This document shows positions 40,254-52,451 of a stretch of 64,000 nucleotides of DNA, one piece after another (positions within the stretch are counted from its first letter, which is position 1; every line of letters begins with the position of its first letter). The DNA lies in the NCBI GenBank assembly GCA_963807925.1, contig CAWEDP010000001.1, forward strand, positions 372,001 to 436,000, in the 5' to 3' direction. Below the pieces are notes generated by a model. That model made no database searches. It had not been told where the DNA came from and saw only the letters and a program-made list of their open reading frames with translations. The stretch is from CAWEDP01 sp963807925. Lineage in GTDB: Bacteria > Acidobacteriota > Vicinamibacteria > Vicinamibacterales > CAVVIG01. The position numbers and the translations under genes were made by a program.

Positions 40254-41147
40254 TCACCTGCCCCCGAGACGGGCGAGCGCGTCGCGCGCCAGCGATTCGA
40301 CCGCCGACGCGTCGTGCACGCGTCGCGCGCGCGCGCGGTCGGCGAGGATCCGCCACGACACTGCGCTCGCGCGGCGATCGTGCAGGTCGATCTCCTGCAC
40401 GCGGGCGATCCGCTCGAGGAAGATCGGGTTGTTCGGGTACCGCGTGTCGAGATCCTGCAGCAGCGCGAGCGCGCGCTGCGGCTGGTGTTCGTACCACAGG
40501 TAGATCAGGTGCAGCTGGTAATCGGCCTCGCCTCTGAGGAGCACCCCCCGGTCGCGCGCCTGCAGCATCTCCCGCAGCCCCTTGGCGCGATCGCCGCCGG
40601 GCAGGAACAGCAGCCACCGGATAATCTTCGCGGCGGTCGAGGCGACGTCGGCGTAGTAGTGGTACAGCCCGATGCCGAAGTGGGCGTCTTCGATCGAGGG
40701 ATCCAGCGCGAGCGCGCGCTCGAGCGCGTCCTTGATCTTCTTCCCTTCGCGCGCGGCGGCGAGCCGCTGCCCCCGCAGCACGCGCCACTGCACGAGCGGC
40801 GCGTACGATCCGGCCAGGTAGAACCACGCTTCGCCGCGCGAGGGCTCGCGCCGGGTCCACGCGTCGCTGGCGGCGATGGCCGCCGAGGCGACCGCGTTGA
40901 AGCGATCGTCGAGCAGCCGGCTCTCGGGCGCCTGCTGGATCTGCCACCAGAGCGACACGACCGCCAGCACCGAGCACGCCTCGGCCGGTGCCGGCGGACA
41001 GGCCTGTTCGAGCTGGGCGTCGACGCGATCGAATTGCGCGTCGAGGATCGTGTCGTAGACAGGCGCCAGCCTCGAGGCTTCGGTGAGCGCCGCGCGCGCC
41101 GGGACCGCACCCGCAACGAGGCATGCGAGGAGCACGGCCGTCGTCAT
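40254..41147 (-). CDS. Secreted helical-repeat (TPR-like) protein of unknown function
   Basis: 297 residues from ATG 41147: signal peptide (TTAVLLACLVAGAVPARA) followed by an all-helical domain with TPR-like units, e.g. AWFYLAGSYAPLVQWRVLRG, ALERALALDPSIEDAHFGIG and YEHQPQRALALLQDLDTRYP. Proteins of this plan are common in acidobacteria but have no assigned role. An upstream in-frame GTG at 41246 overlaps the ddl stop (GTGA) and would add 33 Pro/Gly/Ala-rich residues; the ATG is preferred because it starts a normal signal peptide. It follows ddl. Confidence 0.78.
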   Translation of the reverse strand: MTTAVLLACLVAGAVPARAALTEASRLAPVYDTILDAQFDRVDAQLEQACPPAPAEACSVLAVVSLWWQIQQAPESRLLDDRFNAVASAAIAASDAWTRREPSRGEAWFYLAGSYAPLVQWRVLRGQRLAAAREGKKIKDALERALALDPSIEDAHFGIGLYHYYADVASTAAKIIRWLLFLPGGDRAKGLREMLQARDRGVLLRGEADYQLHLIYLWYEHQPQRALALLQDLDTRYPNNPIFLERIARVQEIDLHDRRASAVSWRILADRARARRVHDASAVESLARDALARLGGR

Positions 41148-41242
41148 CGGTCCGGCAGCCGGCCGGCCGAGGGTCGGGGCCCCTGCGCGGACGGCGACCG
41201 CTGCGCTGGGACCCTCGCCTGGCGACGGCTGACCGTCGGCGG

Positions 41243-42371
41243 TCACATGCTCGTCCGTAGGTGCTGCTTGTCCGCGTGGCGCTCGAGCGCCAGCTCGATG
41301 AGTCGATCGAGGAGCCGGCGGAAGTCGAGGCCGGTCGCGGCCCAGAGCTTCGCGTACATGCCGATTGTCGTGAAGCCGGGGAGCGTATTGAGCTCGTTGA
41401 CGTACAGGGCGTTCGACTCGCGGGCGAGCAGAAAGTCGACGCGGGCGAGGCCCGAACCGTCGACCGCCCTGAACGCCTCGATCGCGAGCCGGCGGACCTC
41501 CGCCGTCTGCGCCTCGGTGAGCCGCGCCGGAATGATCAGGTCCGAGTCCTCGTCGATGTACTTGGCCTGGTAGTCGTAGAACTCGCGCGAGGGCACGACC
41601 TCGCCGGGGACCGACGCCTGCGGGTCGTCGTTGCCCAGGACCGACACCTCGATTTCGCGCGCGTTCGGCACCGCCGCCTCGACGACGATCTTGCGATCGA
41701 ACGCGGCGGCGAGCTCGAGTGCGGCCCGCAGCTCGGTGGCGTGGCTGGCTTTCGAGATGCCGACGCTCGACCCCAGGTTGGCGGGCTTGACGAAGACCGG
41801 AAGGCCGAGGCGATTCACGATCTGGTGCATCGTCGCGCGGTCGTCACGCCGCCAGTCGCGCTGCGAGCACGACGAGATAGTCGCAGATCGGCAGCCCGCG
41901 CGCGGCGAACACCAGCTTGGTGACCGCCTTGTCCATGCCGACGGCGGAGGCCAGCACGCCGGCGCCGACGTACGGCAGGTTGGCGAGCTCGAGCAGCCCC
42001 TGCACCGTGCCGTCCTCGCCGTAGGGGCCGTGCAGCACCGGGAACGCGACGTCGAGCGTGATCCCGGATACCGTGGGCGTGGCGGCCGCCCGGTCGATGC
42101 GGAGCAGCGTCTCCTCGCCCGGATGGGCGACCAGATGCGCCTCCCGGCCCTCGCTGGCGCCCTCCCCTCTTGCGGCGATGACGTCGGCGGCCTTCGCGAG
42201 TGCCGGCGGCCGGTGCGGCAGCGTCCAGCGGCCGTCCTTCTCGATCTTGATGGGCACTGCGTCGTACCGTTCGGGATTGAGGTTCTGAAAGATCGCCGCC
42301 GCCGACGCGAGCGACACTTCGTGCTCACCCGATCGGCCGCCGTAGATCACGCCGACACGCAACTTCTTCAC
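41243..42371 (-). CDS. ddl: D-alanine--D-alanine ligase (one frameshift)
   Basis: ATP-grasp enzyme that makes D-Ala-D-Ala for peptidoglycan. Frame 1 (from ATG 42371) gives MKKLRVGVIYGGRSGEHEVS, FPVLHGPYGEDGTVQG and YVGAGVLASAVGMDKAVTK; it stops after YLVVLAARLAA. The next frame then continues with QRDWRRDDRATMHQIVNRLG and FVKPANLGSSVGISKA and ends with NELNTLPGFTTIGMY. Removing one base near 41864 joins them as YLVVLQRDW. The repaired protein has about 375 residues, usual for the vancomycin-sensitive DdlA/B type (YDYQAKY loop). All catalytic motifs are intact, so a read error is likelier than loss. Confidence 0.93.
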
Positions 42372-42510
42372 CAGTGTCCGCTCCGACCGCTCACCCGAGG
42401 TCAGCCACGAGCTCGCGCCATCACGGACGGAACGAACCGAGGTGTCCAGGTCGTGCGCCGCGGCGCGCGGGTTGCGATCCGGAGGGAATTGTAAACTTGT
42501 TCACGCCCGC

Positions 42511-43677
42511 ATGTCAGAGCCCGCGTTCGCCTTTCGCGTCACGCACACCGACGGCCGCGCGCGCCGCGGCGTCATGACGACGGCGCACGGCGTGGTGGAG
42601 ACGCCCGCGTTCATGCCGGTCGGCACGCAGGGTGCCGTCAAGGCCATCACGCACCGGGATCTCGAGGGGCTCGGGGCTCAGATCTTCCTGGGGAACACCT
42701 ATCACCTGATGCTGCGTCCGGGCGACGAGCTCATCGCCCGCCTCGGCGGCCTCCATCGGTTCGTCGGCTGGACCGGGCCGATCCTGACCGACAGCGGCGG
42801 ATACCAGATCTTCAGCCTCGCGACGCGGCGGCGGATTGTCGAGGAGGGGGCGCATTTCCGATCCCATCTCGACGGCGCGGCCCACCTGCTGACGCCGGAA
42901 TCGGCGGTGGACGTCCAGGCTCGCCTCGGATCGGACATCGCGATGGCTCTCGACGAGTGCGTCGCCTACCCCTGCGACATCGCCGCCGCCGACGACGCGA
43001 TGCGTCGAACGCTGCGCTGGGCGCGGCGGGCGAAGCTGCGCATGCTGGAGCTCCGGTCGGGAGCGGTCGATGGGCCGCGCCTCACGACTCCCGGCCAGGC
43101 CCAGTTCGGCATCGTGCAGGGGAGCATCTATCCGGAGTTGCGGCGCGAGAGCGCGGCCGAAACGGTCGCGCTCGGCTTCGATGCGTACGCCGTCGGCGGC
43201 CTGAGCGTGGGCGAGCCGCCCGAGGTCATGCACGATCTGGTCTCGCAGACGACGCCGGCGCTGCCCGACGCGCAGCCGCGCTACCTGATGGGCACCGGGA
43301 CGCCGATGGATCTGGTCGAGTCGGTCGGGCTCGGCGTCGATCTGTTCGACTGCGTGCTGCCGACGCGCAACGCGCGCAACGGGCAGCTCTTCACGAGCGT
43401 GGGACCGGTCAACATCAAGAACGCCCGATATGCGGAGGACCGGGGACCGCTCGATCCGTCATGCGGGTGCTACACGTGCCGGACCTTCTGCCGCGCCTAC
43501 CTGCGGCATCTCTTCCTCGCCCGCGAGATCGGGGCATGCTCGCTTAACACGTTGCATAACCTGCACTTTTACCTTGACACGATGAAACGGATTAGGGACG
43601 CTATATCGTTTGGGTGGTTCGAAAGTTTCAGGCTGCGATTTCGTCAGCGCTTGTCCCGCCACGCCACTGAATCATGA
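42511..43677 (+). CDS. tgt: tRNA-guanine transglycosylase
   Basis: Exchanges guanine 34 of Asp/Asn/His/Tyr tRNAs for preQ1 in queuosine synthesis. The 388 residues show VGTQGAVKAI, the nucleophile-bearing LTDSGGYQIFSL (Tyr in place of the more usual Phe), GGLSVGEP, the second catalytic Asp in GVDLFDCVLPTRNARNG, and the zinc site CGCYTCRTFCRAYLRHL. ATG 42511 begins the usual N-terminus FAFRVTHTDGRARRG. Its stop overlaps yajC (ATGA), giving the widespread tgt-yajC-secD-secF order. Confidence 0.97.
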   Translation: MSEPAFAFRVTHTDGRARRGVMTTAHGVVETPAFMPVGTQGAVKAITHRDLEGLGAQIFLGNTYHLMLRPGDELIARLGGLHRFVGWTGPILTDSGGYQIFSLATRRRIVEEGAHFRSHLDGAAHLLTPESAVDVQARLGSDIAMALDECVAYPCDIAAADDAMRRTLRWARRAKLRMLELRSGAVDGPRLTTPGQAQFGIVQGSIYPELRRESAAETVALGFDAYAVGGLSVGEPPEVMHDLVSQTTPALPDAQPRYLMGTGTPMDLVESVGLGVDLFDCVLPTRNARNGQLFTSVGPVNIKNARYAEDRGPLDPSCGCYTCRTFCRAYLRHLFLAREIGACSLNTLHNLHFYLDTMKRIRDAISFGWFESFRLRFRQRLSRHATES

Positions 43678-44027
43678 CGACTCTGCACGCGGTGGTTCCG
43701 TTGTTCGCCATGGGCGCGGTTCCCGAAGGCGGGAACGCCTGGGTGCAGTTCGTGCCGTTCGCCATCGTGCTGGCGATCTTCTACTTCATCATCCTGCTGC
43801 CCATGAGGCGGAAGCAGCAGAAGGTGCAGACGTTCCTCGATAGCCTCAAGGTCAACGATCGGGTCGTGACGACCGGCGGCATCTACGGTCAGATCACGCG
43901 CCTCGGCGAGCAGACCGTGCAGCTGCAGGTGGCCGACAAGGTGCGAATCGAAGTGGCCAGGGCCTCGATTGGCGGATACCAGGGTCAGGAGCCGGTGCAG
44001 GAAGCGGCCGGCGAGCGCGCAGGCTGA
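43674..44027 (+). CDS. yajC: Preprotein translocase subunit YajC
   Basis: Small accessory of the SecDF complex. The 117 residues carry one membrane helix (about 24-44; VQFVPFAIVLAIFYFIILLP), then the conserved RRKQQKVQTFLDSLKVNDRV and TTGGIYGQITRL segment. The N-terminal 20 residues before the helix are longer than in E. coli. It overlaps tgt by 4 bases and lies 17 bases before secD. Confidence 0.96.
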   Translation: MTTLHAVVPLFAMGAVPEGGNAWVQFVPFAIVLAIFYFIILLPMRRKQQKVQTFLDSLKVNDRVVTTGGIYGQITRLGEQTVQLQVADKVRIEVARASIGGYQGQEPVQEAAGERAG

Positions 44028-44044
44028 GGGGACGGCAGGACACC

Positions 44045-45643
44045 ATGGACAATCTTCGCTGGAAGCTCGTCACCATCGTCGGCGTGCTGATCGTGTTCAC
44101 GAGCGTCGGGGTCTATCCGATCGTGGCCGCGTGGCGCGGCATCCATCAGCCGGCGTTCCTCATGGAGAAACAGCTGAAGCTGGGGCTCGACCTGAAGGGC
44201 GGCGTCCACCTCGTCCTGCGCGTGAATACCGACGACGCCCTGCGGATCGAGACGGAGACCGAAATGGAGCGGCTCCGCGAGGAGCTCTCCAAGCGCGGCA
44301 TCATGGTGAGCAGCCTCACGTCGCCCGACCCGACGCACTTCCGGGTCGAGGGGGTGCCGCAGGCGCAGGACGCGTCGTTCCGGCAGGCGGCGGTGGATCA
44401 GAACATCCTGGCGAACTTCGACCGCACCTCCGGCACCAACGGGACCTACACCTTCACGATGAAGCCGAACGTGCAGATCAGCCTGCGCGAGGAGGCCGTC
44501 GTTCAGGGACGGGAGACGATCGAGCGGCGGGTCAACGAGCTCGGCGTGAACGAGCCGAGCATCGCCCAGCAGGGCCAGAACGGCGACGAGATCCTGGTGC
44601 AGCTGCCGGGCGTCACCGACGTCGATCGCGCGAAGGAAATCATCCGGTCGACGGGGCTGCTCGAGCTGAAGATCGTCGAGACGGGGCCGGTGGCCGACCA
44701 GGCGACGCTGCTGGTGAACGGGCAGGTGCCGACCGGCATGGACATCGTGCCCGGCGTCTCGGCACCCGGCGACACGGCGGGCACCGTCTACTACCTCGTT
44801 CGCAAGGCGGCGGCGGTCACCGGCAAGGATCTGCGGAACGCCCGGCCGACCGTCGACGAGAACAGCCAGCCGGCGGTGTCTTTCACGTTGACCGGCGACG
44901 GCGCGCAGCGGTTCGGCAAGGTGACAGGCGAGAACATCGGCCGCCAGCTCGCGATCATCCTCGACGGCCGCGTGCAGTCCGCGCCGCGGATCGAGTCGCG
45001 CATCTCGGCCGACGGCCGCATCACGGGGAGCTTCACGCAGGAGGAGGTGCAGAACCTCTCGCTCATCCTGCGCTCGGGCGCGCTGCCGGCGCGGATGGAC
45101 TACCTGCAGGAGCGGACGATCGGCCCGAGTCTCGGCGCCGACTCGATTCGCTCGGGCGTCATCGCGTCGGTCGTCGGCCTGCTGCTCGTCATCAGCTTCA
45201 TGCTCGCGTACTACAGGTTCTCGGGCGTGAACGCCGTGGTGGCCCTCGTCTTCAACCTCGTGATCCTGATCGGCCTGATGGCGTACATCGGTGCGGTCAT
45301 GACGCTGCCCGGCATCGCCGGCTTCGTGCTGACGATGGGCATCGGCGTCGACTCGAACGTGCTGATCTTCGAGCGGATCAAGGAGGAGATCGCGGCGCAG
45401 CGCGGCGTCCGCGCGTCCATCAACGCCGGCTTCAGCCGGGTGTTCTGGACGCTGGTGGACACGCACGTGGCGGCGGGGATCTCGTGCGCGTTCCTCTTCC
45501 AGTTCGGGACCGGGCCGATTCGCGGCTTCGCCTACACGCTGTTCATCGGCCTGTTGTCGAACCTGTTCACGTCGATTTTCGTGTCCAAGACGCTCTTCGA
45601 GCTGGAGCTGTCGCAGCGCAAGGTCGCGACCCTGAGCATCTGA
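44045..45643 (+). CDS. secD: Protein translocase subunit SecD
   Basis: RND-type inner-membrane protein that uses the proton gradient to help exported proteins clear the Sec channel. The 532 residues have one N-terminal helix, the LGLDLKGGVHLVLRV motif (about 44-58), a periplasmic P1 domain to about 330, and five C-terminal helices with LGADSIRSGV and GIGVDSNVLIFERIKEE. SecF is a separate gene 2 bases downstream. Confidence 0.97.
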   Translation: MDNLRWKLVTIVGVLIVFTSVGVYPIVAAWRGIHQPAFLMEKQLKLGLDLKGGVHLVLRVNTDDALRIETETEMERLREELSKRGIMVSSLTSPDPTHFRVEGVPQAQDASFRQAAVDQNILANFDRTSGTNGTYTFTMKPNVQISLREEAVVQGRETIERRVNELGVNEPSIAQQGQNGDEILVQLPGVTDVDRAKEIIRSTGLLELKIVETGPVADQATLLVNGQVPTGMDIVPGVSAPGDTAGTVYYLVRKAAAVTGKDLRNARPTVDENSQPAVSFTLTGDGAQRFGKVTGENIGRQLAIILDGRVQSAPRIESRISADGRITGSFTQEEVQNLSLILRSGALPARMDYLQERTIGPSLGADSIRSGVIASVVGLLLVISFMLAYYRFSGVNAVVALVFNLVILIGLMAYIGAVMTLPGIAGFVLTMGIGVDSNVLIFERIKEEIAAQRGVRASINAGFSRVFWTLVDTHVAAGISCAFLFQFGTGPIRGFAYTLFIGLLSNLFTSIFVSKTLFELELSQRKVATLSI

Positions 45644-45645
45644 GT

Positions 45646-46653
45646 ATGCATATCTTCAAGCACGCGAACTACGACTTCCTCCGGTGGCGCTGGCACGCCA
45701 TCGCCGTCTCCTGGATCATCATCATCGCCGGCCTTGCGACGATCGCGACCAAGGGCATCCCGCGCGGCGTCGAGTTCGCCGGCGGCACCGTCGTCATCGA
45801 GCAGTTCGATCAGCCGACGTCAGTGCAGCAGGTGCGCGATGCCCTCGACAGGTTCTACCCGGGCGGCGGGCAGACCTCGGTGGTGCAGGCGTACGGCGAG
45901 CCGTCGCAGCGCATGGTGATGGTCCGGGTGCCGGCGGTCGGATCCGAATCAGGCGCGTCGCTGAGCGACGAGGCCAAGAAGGTCGAGCAGGCGCTCAACA
46001 AGGGCAAGATCGGCGGCTTTCACACGCAGGGCACCGAAATCGTCGGCGCGACGGTCGGGCGCGAGCTCGAGAGCAAGGGCATCTGGGCCACGGCGCTGTC
46101 GCTCGTCGGCATCCTGCTGTATCTCGCGTTCCGGTTTCAGCTCAGCTTCGGCGTCGGCGCCGTCGTCGCCACGATTCACGATCTCCTGATCACGTTCGCC
46201 TTCCTCGCGTTCTTCCGGTACGACATGACGCTGAACGTCATCGCCGCCATCCTGACGATGACCGGGTACTCGACCAACGACACGATCGTCATCTTCGATC
46301 GAATCCGCGAGAACCTGCGGTCGATGCGGCGCGACTCGATGCGCGACGTGATCAACGCGTCGGTGAACCAGACGCTGAGCCGGACCATCATCACGTCCGG
46401 CACGGCGCTGCTGACGGCGCTCGCGCTCTACTTCTTCGGCGGCGAGGTGCTCCGGGGCTTCGCGTTCACGATGGTCGTCGGCATCATCACGGGCACCTAC
46501 TCGAGCGTGTTCATCGCGGCCGCGATCGTGAGCCTGTGGCGCGGCACGGCGCCGACGCGGGCGGCGGCGCACGCCCCGGCCGCGACGACGACGACCGCGC
46601 CCCAGCAGCCGCCCCGCCGGCAGAAGCCGCAGCGAAAGGCACGCGCCTCGTAA
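45646..46653 (+). CDS. secF: Protein translocase subunit SecF
   Basis: Partner of SecD. The 335 residues contain the N-terminal helix (20-38), GVEFAGGTVVIEQF, a small periplasmic domain and five helices with GYSTNDTIVIFDRIRENLR and a TLSRTIITSGTALLTALALY stretch. A Thr/Ala/Pro-rich, Lys/Arg-ending tail (about 305-335) is unusual but harmless. ATG 45646 follows the secD stop by 2 bases, and uppP begins immediately at the next base after its own stop. Confidence 0.97.
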   Translation: MHIFKHANYDFLRWRWHAIAVSWIIIIAGLATIATKGIPRGVEFAGGTVVIEQFDQPTSVQQVRDALDRFYPGGGQTSVVQAYGEPSQRMVMVRVPAVGSESGASLSDEAKKVEQALNKGKIGGFHTQGTEIVGATVGRELESKGIWATALSLVGILLYLAFRFQLSFGVGAVVATIHDLLITFAFLAFFRYDMTLNVIAAILTMTGYSTNDTIVIFDRIRENLRSMRRDSMRDVINASVNQTLSRTIITSGTALLTALALYFFGGEVLRGFAFTMVVGIITGTYSSVFIAAAIVSLWRGTAPTRAAAHAPAATTTTAPQQPPRRQKPQRKARAS

Positions 46654-47448
46654 GTGCCGACCCTCGTCAAGGCGGCCCTGCTCGGCGCCCTTCAGGGTCT
46701 GACCGAATTTCTGCCGGTGTCCTCGACGGCTCACCTGCTGATCGGCGAGCGCCTCCTCGGATTCGAGGATCCGGGCGGCGTGTTCACCGTGATGATCCAG
46801 CTCGGCTCGATCGTCGCGATCGTCTGGCTGTACCGGGAGAAGATCTTCCACGTGCTCGCCGGGTTCGCCTCCGACCGCGGCGCCCGTCATTTCGCAGCCA
46901 TGATCGTCGTGGCGACGGTGCCGGCGCTGGTCGCCGGGGCGCTGCTCGCCTCCTTCGTCAAGCGCGTGCTCTACGCGAGCTTCGGCGTGATCGGCAGCGC
47001 GTTCGTCCTCGGCGGGATCGTGATGCTGGTGGTCGAGCGGCTTCGGCCGCGTCCGACCATCGTCGATGCCGACCGGCTCCCGCTGGGCCGCGCGCTCGTG
47101 GTCGGCGGCGCGCAGACGCTGGCGCTGATTCCCGGCGTCTCCCGGTCCGGGGGCACGATCGTCGCCGGGATGCTGGCGTCGGTCGACCGGCCGGCGGCGG
47201 CGGAGTTCTCGTTCTTTCTCGCCATCCCGACGCTGGCGGCGGCGTTCGGCCACGATCTGCTCGAGGTGCGGCATCAGCTGGCACCCGACCGGGCGTTGGA
47301 GATCGCCGTCGGTTTCGTCATGGCGTTCTTCGCGTCGGCTCTGGTCATCCGGCCGTTTCTCGCCGTGGTGCGGCGCTCGGGATTCGCGCCGTTCGCCTGG
47401 TATCGGGTGGTGCTCGGGACGGCGCTGCTCGTCTGGGTGCTCCGGTGA
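46654..47448 (+). CDS. uppP: Undecaprenyl-diphosphatase UppP (BacA)
   Basis: Recycles the lipid carrier for peptidoglycan and O-antigen by removing one phosphate from undecaprenyl diphosphate. The 264 residues are polytopic (about eight helices) and hold both active-site motifs: GALQGLTEFLPVSSTAHLLI (8-27) and LIPGVSRSGGTIVAGM (about 158-173). GTG 46654 directly abuts the secF stop, so it is co-transcribed with the Sec genes. Confidence 0.95.
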   Translation: MPTLVKAALLGALQGLTEFLPVSSTAHLLIGERLLGFEDPGGVFTVMIQLGSIVAIVWLYREKIFHVLAGFASDRGARHFAAMIVVATVPALVAGALLASFVKRVLYASFGVIGSAFVLGGIVMLVVERLRPRPTIVDADRLPLGRALVVGGAQTLALIPGVSRSGGTIVAGMLASVDRPAAAEFSFFLAIPTLAAAFGHDLLEVRHQLAPDRALEIAVGFVMAFFASALVIRPFLAVVRRSGFAPFAWYRVVLGTALLVWVLR

Positions 47449-47527
47449 GGCCGACGGTCACGGTTCGCCCCAAGGCCGATCCCGCGGAGAAGCACGCGGT
47501 CCGGCCGACGCCCCTTCCCTCCCACAC

Positions 47528-48160
47528 GTGATGCACTGGCTCCGTCGGAGCTTCATCGCCGGGTTTTTCGTCCTGGTTCCGCTGTTCATCAGCGTCGCGG
47601 CGTTCATCTGGATCTTCAACGTGGTCGACGGATTGACCACGCCGCTCTACGATCGCGTGCTGGGCCGCCGGATTCCCGGGCTGGGCACCGCGTCGACCGC
47701 GGTCGCCGTGCTGCTGGTGGGCGCGTTCGCGACCAACGTCATCGGCAAGCGGCTGCTGCAGCGCGGAGAGGCCATCCTGCTGCGCGTGCCCGTCTTCCGG
47801 ACGATCTACGCGCCGGTGAAGCAGCTCGTGGTCGCCTTCTCGCCGGACAACGAGTACGGGTTCAAGCGTGTGGTGATGATCGAGGACGCCCGGCGCGGGT
47901 ACGCGCTGGGGTTCCTGACCCGCGAGTTCACCGCCGATCGCGGGAAGGGCCCCGAGGCGCTGGTGGCCGTCTACGTGCCGACCAATCACCTCTATCTGGG
48001 CGACATCGTGATCTGCGAGCGGGATCGCACGACGTTCCCCGATCTGACCGTGGAGGAAGGCATCAGGATCTTCCTGACCGGCGGCATGGCGATCCCTTCG
48101 CGCGTGCGCGGGACCGTCGGCCGCGAGAAAGAGGCCGACCGCGGCGACTTCCGGGTATAA
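47528..48160 (+). CDS. DUF502 family membrane protein
   Basis: 210-residue member of DUF502, a family with two N-terminal membrane helices (about 8-33 and 57-77) and a conserved soluble C-terminal domain of unknown function. Characteristic stretches are RSFIAGFFVLVPLFIS, PVFRTIYAPVKQLVVAFS and VYVPTNHLYLGDIVIC. GTG 47528 or ATG 47531 may start it. The last bases include TATAAT (48156-48161), a possible -10 for hppA. Confidence 0.88.
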   Translation: MMHWLRRSFIAGFFVLVPLFISVAAFIWIFNVVDGLTTPLYDRVLGRRIPGLGTASTAVAVLLVGAFATNVIGKRLLQRGEAILLRVPVFRTIYAPVKQLVVAFSPDNEYGFKRVVMIEDARRGYALGFLTREFTADRGKGPEALVAVYVPTNHLYLGDIVICERDRTTFPDLTVEEGIRIFLTGGMAIPSRVRGTVGREKEADRGDFRV

Positions 48161-48252
48161 TCCGAGTCTTTGTGCATATCAACGCTTCGACCGCAGGGGG
48201 ACGTCGCGCGGTGACGACCTGCCCGGCGAAGCGTGGCGGTTGACGAGGTGCC

Positions 48253-50755
<2,503 letters not shown>

Positions 50756-50831
50756 GCGGTGCCCGGCGGTCGGGGAGGCGCCGGGGGATCAGAGATGTCA
50801 GTTCCGGGCCATTTCAGCCATTCTGGTGTCT

Positions 50832-50850
50832 AACGTACGCTAGAAACGTT
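50832..50850. repeat. Short inverted repeat upstream of the ton promoter
   Basis: AACGT (50832-50836) and ACGTT (50846-50850) form an inverted repeat with a 9-base spacer, ending 2 bases before the -35 box. It could be a regulator site; it does not resemble a Fur box. Confidence 0.3.
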
Positions 50851-50852
50851 CG

Positions 50853-50882
50853 TTGACACTAAATTTTCACTCTGACTATAAT
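50853..50882 (+). promoter_or_regulatory. Consensus sigma-70 promoter of the tonB-exbBD operon
   Basis: Perfect TTGACA (50853-50858) and perfect TATAAT (50877-50882) separated by 18 bases. Transcription should start near 50889, giving a leader of about 44 bases with a GGAGGAGGAG ribosome site (50919-50928) before the GTG at 50933. Confidence 0.85.
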
Positions 50883-50932
50883 CGGCGCTCTTCGCCGGTC
50901 GGGTCCAGGGACGTTTCGGAGGAGGAGAATCC

Positions 50933-51663
50933 GTGCCACGCGACATGTTCGGCGATGTGGTTGAGCCGTCGATCAAGGTGGGCAGCAAGAAGTGGTATAC
51001 CGTCCCGCTGTCGATCCTCGCCCACGTCGGCATTATCGGCGCCCTCGTCGTGATTCCCCTGATGGCGGCTGACGTGCTCCCGACGCCGCCGGCGATGATG
51101 GCGTTCGTCGCCGCGCCGCCGCCGCCGCCCCCGCCGCCGCCCCCGCCCCCGCCGCCGGCCCAGGCCATCGCGCCCAAGCCCATCGTGGAGGTGAATCCAG
51201 CGGCCGCACCGGTGGAGGCGCCCCGCGAGATCAAGCCCGAAACCGGGGTCGAATCGCAGGTGAAAGGCGCCGTCGGGGGCGTCGAGGGTGGTGTCGTGGG
51301 AGGGGTTGCCGGCGGGATTGTCGGCGGCCTGACCGAGGCCCCGCCCCCTCCCCCCCGCCGCCTCCGCCGCCCGCTGCGCCCGTCCGGGTCGGCGGCGCGA
51401 TCAAGCCCCCCAACCGCATCAAGAACGTCAACCCGGTCTATCCCCCGATCGCCCAGTCGGCGCGCGTGCAGGGCGTGGTGATCATCGAGGCGACCATCGG
51501 CGTCAACGGCAGGGTGACTGACGCCAAGGTGCTGCGCTCGATTCCGCTGCTCGACGCCGCGGCGCTCGACGCCGTCAAGCAGTGGGAATACACGCCGACG
51601 ACGCTCAACGGACAGCCGGTGCCGGTCATCATGACGGTGACTGTCAACTTCACACTGCAATAA
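50933..51663 (+). CDS. tonB: TonB energy-transducing protein (one frameshift in a C tract)
   Basis: Links the ExbBD motor to outer-membrane receptors. N-terminal cytosolic tail, one membrane helix (about 22-44), a run of 14 Pro, a Gly/Val-rich segment (GGVEGGVVGGVAGGIVGG) and then a second Pro run. The frame breaks in the C-rich tract near 51345-51357: one more C continues into PPAAPVRVGGAIKPPNRIKN, then VYPPIAQSARVQGVVIIEAT and a C-terminal domain ending QWEYTPTTLNGQPVPVIMTV, the canonical TonB C-terminus. The repaired protein has about 243 residues. A homopolymer read error is likeliest; phase variation is possible but unsupported. Confidence 0.9.
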
Positions 51664-51745
51664 GAAACGGTTGATCGGGCCGAGAAGTTCGCTGCGTCAC
51701 ACGATTCGAATTTGGACGACTTCGGTAATCGATGGAGGGTGGACC

Positions 51746-52417
51746 GTGGATTTAATGGCGATGTGGCAGTCAATGGGGTATGTGGCCAAGGCCGTGGCGT
51801 TCGTGCTCTTCTTCATGTCGATGTGGTCGTTCGGCGTGGCGATCGAGCGCATCTTCACGTTCACGCAGGCGCGCAACCAGTCGAAGATGTACGCGCCGCA
51901 GGTGGCCAAGCACCTGAAAGAGGGACGCCTCAAAGACGCGATTGCAATCTCGTCGTCGAAGAATTTCCGGTACAGCCACCTGGCCAAGGTCGTGCTCGCC
52001 GGCCTGCAGGAGTACCAATTCCAGCAGGAGAGCGGCGGCGGTCTGAGTCGCGAGGACCTGATGGACACCGTCCGCCGTTCCATTCAGCGGGCATCGGCGC
52101 TGACCGCCTCCGACCTCAAGAAGGGCATCTCGGCCCTCGCGACCATCGGCTCCACGGCGCCCTTCGTGGGACTGCTCGGCACGGTCGTCGGCGTCATCAC
52201 GGCGTTCCAGGGCATCGCGGCCAGCGGTTCGGGCGGCATCGGCGCCGTTTCGGCCGGGATCGCGGAGGCGCTGGTCGAAACCGCGCTGGGGCTCGTCGTC
52301 GCCATTCCGGCGGTCTGGTTCTACAACTACCTGACCGGGCGCATCGAGTACTTCAACGTGGAGATGGACAACTCGTCGTCGGAACTCGTCGACTACTTCA
52401 TCAAGAAGACGGCGTAA
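51746..52417 (+). CDS. exbB: ExbB/TolQ/MotA-type proton channel protein
   Basis: Stator of the Ton motor. From GTG 51746 there are 223 residues with three membrane helices (about 12-33, 135-160, 178-200) and the conserved ATIGSTAPFVGLLGTVVGVI and GIAEALVETALGLVVAIPA. An open frame extends upstream to 51671 but the GTG is chosen because GGAGG (51734-51738) sits 7 bases before it. It lies 82 bases after tonB in the same operon. Confidence 0.94.
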   Translation: MDLMAMWQSMGYVAKAVAFVLFFMSMWSFGVAIERIFTFTQARNQSKMYAPQVAKHLKEGRLKDAIAISSSKNFRYSHLAKVVLAGLQEYQFQQESGGGLSREDLMDTVRRSIQRASALTASDLKKGISALATIGSTAPFVGLLGTVVGVITAFQGIAASGSGGIGAVSAGIAEALVETALGLVVAIPAVWFYNYLTGRIEYFNVEMDNSSSELVDYFIKKTA

Positions 52418-52451
52418 CAGCCGGCCACGACAAGACCCGAGGAGTGTTCCC

